From: an uncultured Eubacteriales bacterium
Lineage (GTDB): Bacteria; Bacillota; Clostridia; Oscillospirales; Oscillospiraceae
Direction: 5' to 3'
Assembly (NCBI GenBank): GCA_900320765.1
Contig: ONTN01000008.1
Span: 1 to 19,174 of the forward strand
DNA length: 19,174 bases
Part shown: positions 6,467 through 12,469 of the stretch, piece after piece
Layout: the number at the start of each line of letters is the position of its first letter
How positions within the stretch are numbered: the stretch's first letter is position 1
The notes under the pieces: model-generated
What the model saw: the letters and a program-made list of their open reading frames with translations, nothing else
What the model was told of the DNA's origin: nothing
Databases searched by the model: none
Program-made: the position numbers and the translations under genes

Positions 6467-8297
6467 CGCATTTCCTCGGATAAACGAGCTCGGAGGCTCC
6501 GCAGCCCGTGCATTGAGCCCGGCAGTCGGGGGTTATCCTGCCCTCGTACGCCGTGTGCCTCTCCCGGAGAAGATAGCTCTTCCTCACGCCGACGTCGATA
6601 ACGTCCCACGGCATCGTCTCGGACTCTTCCCTTTCTCTGAAAGCATAGAAATCCATGCTGAGCCCGTGCTTCTCCATCGCCTCTTTCCAGCGTTCAAGCG
6701 AAAAATACTCGCTCCACGCCTCAAGACGGCCACCGTTTTTCCATACCTCCTCGATTACAGGGCCGAGCCGCCTGTCGCCCCTTGAGAGGACGGCCTCTAC
6801 GAGGCTTATCTCGGTATTGTGCCAGTTATAGGTTATCGAGCGGTATTTCTTAACGGCCTCCTTGAGAAGGCCGACCCTGTGCTGATAGGTCTCGCTCGAG
6901 ATCTGCGCCTCCCACTGGAAAGGGGTGTGCGGCTTCGGCACAAAGAGGGACGTGCTTATCGTTATCTTAACGCCTCTTGAACGGTTGTTGGTGTTCTGGT
7001 ACCAGCACTCCTGCACCTTATGCGCAAGGTCGGCTATCGCGAGGACGTCCTCATCGGTCTCAGTGGGTAGCCCGAGCATAAAATAGAGCTTCAGCGTGCT
7101 CCAGCCGCCCTGGAACGCCACCTTGCAGGAGTTTAGAAGATCCGCCTCGGTCACGTTTTTGTTTATAACGTCCCTCAGCCGCTGGCTGCCCGCTTCGGGA
7201 GCGAATGTGAGGCCTGTCTTTCTGACCTTCTGCACCCTCTCCATAATATCCATCGAAAAGTTGTCCGCCCTTAAAGACGGCAGCGAGAGGCTTATCATCC
7301 TCGGTTCGCACCAGTCCAGAAGCCCGTCGCATAATTCGCCGAGCCCTTTGAAGTCGCTCGTGGACAGGCTTGAGAGCGTTATCTCCTCGTATCCGGAATC
7401 CGTGAGCGCCTCTTTAGCTATATCAAGAAGCTTTTCAGTGCTTCTGCGGCGCACCGGTCTGTAAGCGTAGCCCGCCTGGCAGAAGCGGCAGCCGCGGATG
7501 CAGCCGCGCATGACCTCCAAAACGACCCTGTCGTGGATTATCTCTGTTGACGGGATTATTGTCCTCGTCGGGAAATACGCCGAATCAAGATCCTCGATTA
7601 TCCTTTTCGTGACCTTCTCCGGCGCTCCGGCAAGCGGCGTTATAGCCTTCACCGTTCCGTCCGCGTTATAGCTCACGTTATAAAGGCTCGGAACATACAC
7701 TCCCCTGATTTTCGCTGCCTCGGCGAGGAATTTTTCCTTTGACCAATCCGCAGCCCTCGCTTTTTTCAAGAGGCGAACGACCTCAAGGTCAAGCTCCTCG
7801 CCCTCGCCTATAAGGAATAGATCGACGAAATCAGCTATCGGCTCCGCGTTTATGCAGGAGGTGCCTCCCGCCATCACGATGGGCGCAAGTCCGGGTCTGT
7901 CCTTGCTCCTTACGGGAAGTCCCGCAAGGTCAAGCATATCGAGGACGCCGGTATAGGCCATCTCGTACCCGAGCGAAAATGCGATAACGTCGAAATCCTT
8001 GACAGGGTCGCCGGACTCAAGAGCGTAGAGCGGCACTCCGGCCGCGCGCATCTCGTCCTCCATATCGCCCCAGGGCGCGAACACTCTCTCGCACCATACG
8101 CCGGGCTCCTCGTTGAGCGCACCGTAAAGTATGCGCATGCCGAGGTTCGACATTCCTATCTCATATGTATCGGGAAAGCAGAAGGCAAAGCGGAAATCGA
8201 CCTCCGACTTATCCTTTATTATCTCGCCCCACTCGCCGCCCGTGTAGCGGGAGGGCTTTTGAACTTTTTGAAGAATTCTCTCAAGCTCCGGTCTCAT
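6459..8297 (-). CDS. TIGR03960-family B12-binding-domain radical SAM protein
   Basis: This protein of about 612 residues has an N-terminal cobalamin-binding-like domain (residues about 35-200, with FPDTYEIGMSNLG near 40-53) and a radical SAM core. The [4Fe-4S] cluster cysteines are CxxxCxxC in RGCIRGCRFC (Cys266, Cys270, Cys273). A second cysteine group near the C-terminus (DCRAQCTGCG plus a final Cys) may bind another cluster or zinc. The family is widespread in Clostridia, often close to spoIVF genes upstream and rng/rplU downstream; the modification it performs is not known. The ATG at 8295-8297 is preferred over the GTG directly before it, since GGAG is seven bases from the ATG. A probable promoter lies just upstream within the end of the protease gene. 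Confidence 0.93.
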   Translation of the reverse strand: MRPELERILQKVQKPSRYTGGEWGEIIKDKSEVDFRFAFCFPDTYEIGMSNLGMRILYGALNEEPGVWCERVFAPWGDMEDEMRAAGVPLYALESGDPVKDFDVIAFSLGYEMAYTGVLDMLDLAGLPVRSKDRPGLAPIVMAGGTSCINAEPIADFVDLFLIGEGEELDLEVVRLLKKARAADWSKEKFLAEAAKIRGVYVPSLYNVSYNADGTVKAITPLAGAPEKVTKRIIEDLDSAYFPTRTIIPSTEIIHDRVVLEVMRGCIRGCRFCQAGYAYRPVRRRSTEKLLDIAKEALTDSGYEEITLSSLSTSDFKGLGELCDGLLDWCEPRMISLSLPSLRADNFSMDIMERVQKVRKTGLTFAPEAGSQRLRDVINKNVTEADLLNSCKVAFQGGWSTLKLYFMLGLPTETDEDVLAIADLAHKVQECWYQNTNNRSRGVKITISTSLFVPKPHTPFQWEAQISSETYQHRVGLLKEAVKKYRSITYNWHNTEISLVEAVLSRGDRRLGPVIEEVWKNGGRLEAWSEYFSLERWKEAMEKHGLSMDFYAFREREESETMPWDVIDVGVRKSYLLRERHTAYEGRITPDCRAQCTGCGASELVYPRKCDE

Positions 8298-8324
8298 CAC
8301 ACTGCTCCACTATAATAATATACG

Positions 8325-8891
8325 TTATTGTACTACGTTTCCGCCGTTTTTGCAACACATTACACAAAGATATCCTGCGGAAATCAGAAAGGTATAGTTA
8401 TTATATCTCAGAGCTGCCATTACTCCGAGCCCTCCAAGCGAGGCAAGGCAGACGGCATCAAGGATAAGAGCCGCCCTTTCCGCCGTCTCCAGCGACAAGA
8501 AAAACGAAACGGCGGCAAAAACCGCCCGCCCGCCGTCGAGTCCCGAGACGGGCATAGCGTTCACTGCGGCAAGCGCGGCGTTCACTCCCGTAAAAAAAGG
8601 CGGGCATTTAAGCACGAACGCAGACATAGCCGTGGCCGCCGCGCTTGCTGCCGGCCCCGCCAAGGCAACGACTGCGTCCTCAAGGTATCCGCCCCCTGCG
8701 TATTCTATTCTGAGCCCGCCGAGACCTGCCGTGACGCTCTCCGGTCTCAGCCCGCATAAGAATATGGCGGCGATATGCCCCGCCTCGTGTATAAGGACGG
8801 CCGCTGCGATCGGGATAAGGTCGCCCTCATCGATGAGGAGCAGCAGGGCGGCTGCGGTGATCAGAGCGCCGGGCTCGGCCTTAAGTTTCAT
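8325..8891 (-). CDS. spoIVFB: M50 site-2-type membrane metalloprotease, SpoIVFB-like
   Basis: The protein has 188 residues when started at the ATG at 8889-8891, which overlaps the upstream gene by 11 bp; a longer in-frame reading to 8975 would overlap it by 95 bp and adds only basic, non-family residues. It has several hydrophobic segments, the zinc motif HEAGH at 35-39 inside a membrane helix, and the second motif NAMPVSGLDGGR at 111-122, whose Asp119 is the third zinc ligand. SpoIVFB cuts pro-sigma-K in the mother-cell membrane during sporulation; its position after a SpoIVFA-like gene supports the same role. The ribosome binding site is weak (AAGCGGCG), which suggests translational coupling to the upstream gene. 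Confidence 0.85.
   Translation of the reverse strand: MKLKAEPGALITAAALLLLIDEGDLIPIAAAVLIHEAGHIAAIFLCGLRPESVTAGLGGLRIEYAGGGYLEDAVVALAGPAASAAATAMSAFVLKCPPFFTGVNAALAAVNAMPVSGLDGGRAVFAAVSFFLSLETAERAALILDAVCLASLGGLGVMAALRYNNYTFLISAGYLCVMCCKNGGNVVQ
8327..8355 (-). promoter_or_regulatory. Probable internal sigma-A promoter for the radical-SAM genes
   Basis: On the minus strand TTGCAA (8350-8355) and TACAAT (8327-8332) are 17 bp apart, lying in the last codons of the M50 protease gene. A start near 8320 would leave a leader of about 23 bases before TIGR03960. This would uncouple the housekeeping radical-SAM and pfkA genes from the sporulation pair. Confidence 0.6.
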
Positions 8892-9435
8892 CGCCGCTTT
8901 GGTTTTTCCTTCCCAAAAGCCGACCCTTTTCCACCTCTTCTCCCTCTGAGGCAAGCACCTCGTCAAGGCCGTCATATATGGTTTCTCCGCTGTCGCCGCG
9001 AACTATGACGTATCCTCCAAATGCAGAGCTGTCTCCCGTTGCCGTAACGGTGCCCTTCTCCTCCGCTCTCACCTCTCCGTTATCCTCTGGCGCGATAATG
9101 GGGTGAAGCTCCTCCGTCTCAGGCTCGACGTTTTCCGCCGGGATTTGAGAGGAGACTGCGCCCCACGCTTTTTTTGCCGCCTCGTAGACGTTCTCCTTAT
9201 TTTGAATCGCCTCTCCGAATACGCTGACAGCCTCCCTGTAAGGGACGCTGAACGATACCGTTTCCAGCACCTCGCCGCGAAAAGCTCTGAGCTCCTTCGG
9301 AAAAAGAAATCTCGTACCCGCGGCGGCAGCTAAAAGGACGGCCGCCGCTATGAGCCGCACTGTCTCCCGTCTCAGGCTCTTGCCCGTCGTCTGTTCCGTC
9401 TCCGCTCTCCTTCCTCTCTTTTCCCCGTATGTCAT
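8881..9435 (-). CDS. spoIVFA: SpoIVFA-like degenerate M23 (LytM) membrane protein
   Basis: This 184-residue protein has a basic cytosolic N-terminus, one transmembrane helix at about 27-45, a linker, and a C-terminal LytM-like fold at about 125-175 (GTVTATGDSS, GGYVIVRGDSG, then EGEEVEKGRLLG). In active M23 peptidases the VxVxHG and YAHL elements carry zinc or catalytic histidines; here they read VIVRGDSG and IYDGL, so both are gone and the domain cannot be a normal peptidase. That is what SpoIVFA looks like: it tethers and restrains the SpoIVFB protease and is itself a cleavage target of signalling proteases from the forespore. The strong GGAGGTGAT ribosome binding site lies 8-10 bases before the ATG. 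It overlaps the protease gene by 11 bp. Confidence 0.82.
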   Translation of the reverse strand: MTYGEKRGRRAETEQTTGKSLRRETVRLIAAAVLLAAAAGTRFLFPKELRAFRGEVLETVSFSVPYREAVSVFGEAIQNKENVYEAAKKAWGAVSSQIPAENVEPETEELHPIIAPEDNGEVRAEEKGTVTATGDSSAFGGYVIVRGDSGETIYDGLDEVLASEGEEVEKGRLLGRKNQSGDET

Positions 9436-9553
9436 TGGAAATAATCACCTCCGTTAGGAAAATATTCATATTTCCGGTGCCATATGAGTACCGAATATTT
9501 TTTCCGCTTCGGTTAAGAATAGAAGCGTATCCAATTATTTCGGAGGTCAAATG
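9436..9553. other. Divergent intergenic region with two hairpins
   Basis: This 118-bp region separates the divergent SpoIVFA-like gene and the SLH gene. It holds an inverted repeat AAAATATTC (9459-9467)/GAATATTTT (9493-9501) enclosing CGGT/ACCG and a central CATATG, and a second inverted repeat CGCTTC (9505-9510)/GAAGCG (9522-9527) before the SLH ribosome binding site. I found no sigma-A promoter with good elements on either strand; sporulation or other alternative sigma factors are possible but I could not match one convincingly. Confidence 0.5.
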
Positions 9554-10516
9554 ATGAAGCATAAGAGAATCAAAATACTGCTCGCGGCTCTTCTGTGCGC
9601 CGCTGTATCCGCTTCCGCCCCTGCCGTGGCGACGGGATATCTCGCCACATCGGTGGTCAATCTCAACTCCGCGCCTGTCGCGGAAAATCTCGAATTTGAA
9701 ACCTACCGCGGGGTGACCCTTGCCGGGGAGCTTAGAAGCGCCGACCCTGAGGCGGACGAGGTATGCTATTCCGTAACGAAGGAGCCGAAGAAGGGCGCGG
9801 TGACGCTCGAGGGAGCAAGCTTTACCTACACACCGGCCGATGGAAAGCGCGGAAAGGACACGTTTAAGTACGTTGCCGTCGATTCCTTTGGAAACGTATC
9901 TAACGAGGCGACCGTCACCGTCAGCATCAAAAAGCAGCAGACCAAAGTGACTTACTCCGACCTCAAGGGCTCGGACGTGGAGTACGCGGCGACCTATCTT
10001 GCCGAGGAGGGCATATTCGTCGGTGAGAAGCTGGGAAGCGAGTACCTTTTCGATCCCGGAGCTCCCGTTTCGAGGGGCGAATTTCTCGCTATGTGCCTCT
10101 GCGTCGCGGGGGCGGACGTTAATAATGGGGCTGTTATGACGGGCTTTTCCGACGACGGCGATATTCCCCTCTGGCAGAAGCCATACGTCGCGGCTGCCGT
10201 CATAGGCAACGTTGTAAGCGGCTCGCGCGATAAGGAGGGCAGGATCGTGTTCTCTCCGAACCGCTCCGTTACGAGAGCGGAGGCCGCCGTTATGCTAAAT
10301 AACGCGCTCGGCATTACGAACGTCAGCCTCTCTTACTCCGACTCAGTACCCGCCTGGGCGTCTCAGGCAGCCGTGAACCTCGAGAGCGTCAAGGTCTTCT
10401 CCGTCGGCGACGGGAAGGAAGCTCTCACGAGAGCCGAGGCGGCAAAGATGCTCGCAGAGGCGGCAAAGCTCGCAGCAAAATCAACTTGCTCGGGGCTGCT
10501 GAGCTGGGCGAAATAA
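9554..10516 (+). CDS. Secreted Ig-like/SLH-domain surface protein
   Basis: This protein of about 320 residues has a Sec signal peptide (KHKRIK, then a hydrophobic core to about residue 26, cleavage near AVATG). Residues about 38-127 form an Ig/cadherin-like tandem-type domain, shown by the FTYTPADGKRGKDTFKYVA segment with the usual ending NEATVTVSI. Residues about 134-308 hold three SLH motifs (YSDLKGSDVEYAATYL; FSDDGD with RAEAAVMLNNALG; YSDSVPAWASQAAV with TRAEAAKMLAEA), which bind pyruvylated secondary wall polymers. It probably decorates the cell wall; a binding function for the Ig domain is inferred only. Two ATGs abut at 9551 and 9554; GGAGG at 9542-9546 is 4 and 7 bases away, favouring the second. 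The gene stands alone, closed by a terminator. Confidence 0.85.
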   Translation: MKHKRIKILLAALLCAAVSASAPAVATGYLATSVVNLNSAPVAENLEFETYRGVTLAGELRSADPEADEVCYSVTKEPKKGAVTLEGASFTYTPADGKRGKDTFKYVAVDSFGNVSNEATVTVSIKKQQTKVTYSDLKGSDVEYAATYLAEEGIFVGEKLGSEYLFDPGAPVSRGEFLAMCLCVAGADVNNGAVMTGFSDDGDIPLWQKPYVAAAVIGNVVSGSRDKEGRIVFSPNRSVTRAEAAVMLNNALGITNVSLSYSDSVPAWASQAAVNLESVKVFSVGDGKEALTRAEAAKMLAEAAKLAAKSTCSGLLSWAK

Positions 10517-10520
10517 AAAA

Positions 10521-10547
10521 GCGCTCAAGGGAAAAACCCTTGAGCGC
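10521..10547. terminator. Bidirectional terminator between the SLH gene and rpmE
   Basis: An 11-bp perfect stem GCGCTCAAGGG/CCCTTGAGCGC (10521-10531 and 10537-10547) with an AAAAA loop is flanked by AAATAAAAAA on the left and TCTATTTTT on the right. It terminates the SLH gene on plus and rpmE on minus. Confidence 0.92.
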
Positions 10548-10566
10548 TCTATTTTTACCAGATGAA

Positions 10567-10767
10567 TCAGGCAAGTCCGAACTTCTTGTTGAACTTATCA
10601 ACACGTCCGCTGGTGTCTACCAGCTTCTGCTTGCCGGTATAAAAGGGGTGGCACTTGGAGCAGATTTCAACTCTGATATCCTTCTTCGTGCTGCCCGTCT
10701 CTATTACCTCGCCGCAGGCGCATCTGATGGTCGTCTGCGTGTAATTGGGATGGATCCCTTCCTTCAA
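10567..10767 (-). CDS. rpmE: 50S ribosomal protein L31, zinc-binding type
   Basis: This 66-residue protein is L31 of the zinc-binding (C+) class: Cys16, Cys18, Cys36 and Cys39 form the CxC...CxxC site, and KEGIHPNY at the start and GRVDKFNKKFG at the end are family signatures. The start codon is TTG (10765-10767); the reading begins exactly where L31 proteins begin, and GAGGTG lies seven bases upstream, so the TTG is well supported. It has its own promoter right behind tyrS and a shared bidirectional terminator. Zinc-binding L31 can serve as a zinc store in bacteria that also encode a C- paralogue; no paralogue is present here. Confidence 0.97.
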   Translation of the reverse strand: MKEGIHPNYTQTTIRCACGEVIETGSTKKDIRVEICSKCHPFYTGKQKLVDTSGRVDKFNKKFGLA

Positions 10768-10797
10768 CTTGATTCACCTCTTTCTCGGAATAGATAG

Positions 10798-10810
10798 GCG
10801 CATTACGCGC
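10798..10810 (-). promoter_or_regulatory. Small hairpin in the rpmE leader
   Basis: GCGC-N5-GCGC (10798-10810) lies in the first transcribed bases of the short rpmE leader. L31 leader motifs of this compact kind are known in several phyla; I cannot establish membership by eye. Confidence 0.3.
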
Positions 10811-10817
10811 AAAGCAT

Positions 10818-10846
10818 ATATTATCACAACGTTTTTTAAATTGCAA
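10818..10846 (-). promoter_or_regulatory. Sigma-A promoter of rpmE
   Basis: On the minus strand TTGCAA (10841-10846) and TAATAT (10818-10823) have a 17-bp spacer. The -35 is 14 bp after the tyrS stop. I see no clear terminator for tyrS, so read-through from the T-box transcript into rpmE is also possible. Confidence 0.85.
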
Positions 10847-10859
10847 GCCTTTTTTCGCT

Positions 10860-12068
10860 TTATTTCAGCACTACGTTAAAATAGTTCTTCTTTCCCCTTC
10901 TGAGGAGCACGCCGGCTCTCAGCTCTTCTTCGGTAAAGGCTTTGTCTATATCAGTCACCTTCTCGTCGTTTGCGGTGACTCCGCCCTGCTGCACATTGCG
11001 CCTCGCGTCGCCGCGGGAGGTGCAGAGGCCGGTCTTAACGAGGAGGGAGAGAAGGTCGCGGGCGTCGTCAGCTCCTATCTCTACGGTGGGCGCGCTCGCC
11101 GCGCTGCCGCCGGAGAAGAGCGCCCTTGCGGAATCCTGAGCCCTTTGCGCCTCTTCCTCGCCGTGGACGAGCTTCGTAAGCTCGAAGGCAAGTATCTCCT
11201 TGGCGTGGTTGAGCTCGCTGCCCTCCCAGCTCTCCATCGCCTTGATCTCGGAAAGCGGGAGGAAGGTCAGCATCTTGATGCACTTCATAACGTCGGCGTC
11301 GCCTACGTTTCGCCAGTACTGGTAGAAATCGAAGGGGCTCGTCTTGTTCGGATCGAGCCAAACCGCGTTGCCCGCCGTCTTGCCCATCTTGTTGCCGTTT
11401 GAGTCGGTGAGCAGGGTGATGGTCATAGCGTGGGCGTCCTTGCCGAGCTTTTTGCGGATGAGCTCGGTACCGCCGAGCATATTCGACCACTGATCGTCGC
11501 CGCCGAACTGCATATTGCAGCCCTCGTGCTGGAAGAGGTAGTAGAAGTCATAGGACTGCATTATCATATAGTTGAACTCGAAGAAGGAAAGTCCCTTCTC
11601 CATGCGCTGCTTGTAACACTCGGCGCGGAGCATATTGTTGACGGAGAAGCAGGCGCCGACCTCGCGCAGAAGCTCAACGTAGTTTAAGTCGAGGAGCCAG
11701 TCCGCATTGTTGACCATCTTCGCCTTGCCGGGGCCGAACTCAATGAATTTCTCCATCTGACGGCGGAAGCATTCCGCGTTGTGATCGATATCCTCGCGGG
11801 TCAGCATCTTCCTCATATCGCTGCGGCCGCTGGGATCGCCTATCATAGTCGTGCCGCCGCCGATGAGGGCTATGGGCTTATTGCCGGCCTGCTGGAGCCT
11901 CTTCATCAGCGTGAGCGCCATAAAATGGCCGGCCGTGAGGCTATCCGCCGTGCAGTCAAAGCCTATATAGAAGGTCGCCTTGCCGGAGTTGACCATAGTC
12001 CTGATCTCCTCCTCGTTCGTGACCTGAGCGATAAGCCCTCGCTCTACAAGTTCTTCATAGATACCCAT
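10860..12068 (-). CDS. tyrS: Tyrosyl-tRNA synthetase
   Basis: This 402-residue class I synthetase charges tRNA-Tyr. The Rossmann-fold HIGH-equivalent is TAGH at 45-48 (after GFDCTADSL), followed by the TyrRS segment GGGTTMIGDPSGR at 70-82. FGGDDQWSNMLGG at 188-200 binds substrate, and the KMSKS loop is KMGKT at 227-231. Residues about 338-402 are the C-terminal S4 RNA-binding domain (SRGDARRNVQQGGV). This KMGKT type is common among Clostridia. Both signature motifs depart from the textbook sequence, but in family-typical ways for this TyrRS branch, although the first base of HIGH as Thr is less usual. AAAGGA lies about 10 bases before the ATG. Expression is controlled by the T-box upstream. 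Confidence 0.97.
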   Translation of the reverse strand: MGIYEELVERGLIAQVTNEEEIRTMVNSGKATFYIGFDCTADSLTAGHFMALTLMKRLQQAGNKPIALIGGGTTMIGDPSGRSDMRKMLTREDIDHNAECFRRQMEKFIEFGPGKAKMVNNADWLLDLNYVELLREVGACFSVNNMLRAECYKQRMEKGLSFFEFNYMIMQSYDFYYLFQHEGCNMQFGGDDQWSNMLGGTELIRKKLGKDAHAMTITLLTDSNGNKMGKTAGNAVWLDPNKTSPFDFYQYWRNVGDADVMKCIKMLTFLPLSEIKAMESWEGSELNHAKEILAFELTKLVHGEEEAQRAQDSARALFSGGSAASAPTVEIGADDARDLLSLLVKTGLCTSRGDARRNVQQGGVTANDEKVTDIDKAFTEEELRAGVLLRRGKKNYFNVVLK

Positions 12069-12090
12069 TCTTAAAACATCCTTTCAAATA

Positions 12091-12344
12091 TAAAAGCGCC
12101 CCGAGAAAACGTCTCAGGGCGCAATGATTTACGCGGTACCACCTGAGTTTGCGGATTATCCGCACACTCTCGGCGCTGTAACGGGCGCTCCCGCAGAAAC
12201 CTAATTGAAAAGCTCTTTCAGTCCCAAAGCTCCGGAGGGTAATTTCAGCCTCGTCCGCCTCCCCCTTCCACCAAACGGGGTCTCTCTTGGCGCGGTCAGC
12301 GAGAACCTACTGGGCTCCATCGTCGCCTTTTTCATATCGTGGAC
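12091..12344 (-). ncRNA. T-box riboswitch, tyrosine-specific, of tyrS
   Basis: The roughly 250-nt leader carries every T-box landmark on the minus strand. AGTA and AGAGA elements of Stem I lie in the distal half (around 12300-12310 and 12275-12285), followed by a GGTGGAAG segment. The specifier is UAC (12239-12241), bounded by GGAG/CTCC and CTCG/CGAG helices, and codes for tyrosine in agreement with tyrS. The T-box sequence AGGTGGTACCGCG spans 12132-12144, and the terminator GCGCCC-GAGA/TCTC-GGGCGC (12096-12122) follows. Uncharged tRNA-Tyr pairs with the specifier and the TGG of the T-box, stabilising the antiterminator and allowing tyrS transcription. Confidence 0.95.
12096..12122 (-). terminator. 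Regulated terminator of the tyrS T-box
   Basis: An 11-pair stem with one G-U (12096-12106 with 12112-12122) followed on the minus strand by a short U-run (CTTTTAT) lies between the T-box sequence and the tyrS ribosome binding site. Its 5' side can alternatively take part in the antiterminator. Confidence 0.88.
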
Positions 12345-12373
12345 AATATAGCAGAGACTTTAATTTTTGTCAA
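12345..12373 (-). promoter_or_regulatory. Sigma-A promoter of the tyrS T-box transcript
   Basis: On the minus strand TTGACA (12368-12373, perfect) and TATATT (12345-12350) have a 17-bp spacer. It is divergent from the promoter of the deacetylase gene. Confidence 0.92.
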
Positions 12374-12401
12374 CCCCGGCCCGAAAAAAACGCTCTTTTT
12401 C

Positions 12402-12430
12402 TTGTATTCCTTACGCCGCGGTGTTAAAAT
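12402..12430 (+). promoter_or_regulatory. Sigma-A promoter of the polysaccharide deacetylase gene
   Basis: TTGTAT (12402-12407) and TAAAAT (12425-12430) have a 17-bp spacer, with an expected start near 12437. The leader of about 33 nt has no long hairpin. Confidence 0.75.
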
Positions 12431-12469
12431 AATATTATCGTCAAATTTCGACAAAAAGGGTGGTTTTTA

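Noticed and set aside
8325..8975. Longer reading of the M50 protease gene starting at 8975
   Set aside because: It would overlap the upstream gene by 95 bp and adds a basic non-family stretch; the ATG at 8891 gives normal SpoIVFB length and an 11-bp overlap.
10847..10862. AAGC...GCTT as a tyrS terminator
   Set aside because: Only four pairs around an A-rich loop without a U-run; too weak to call.
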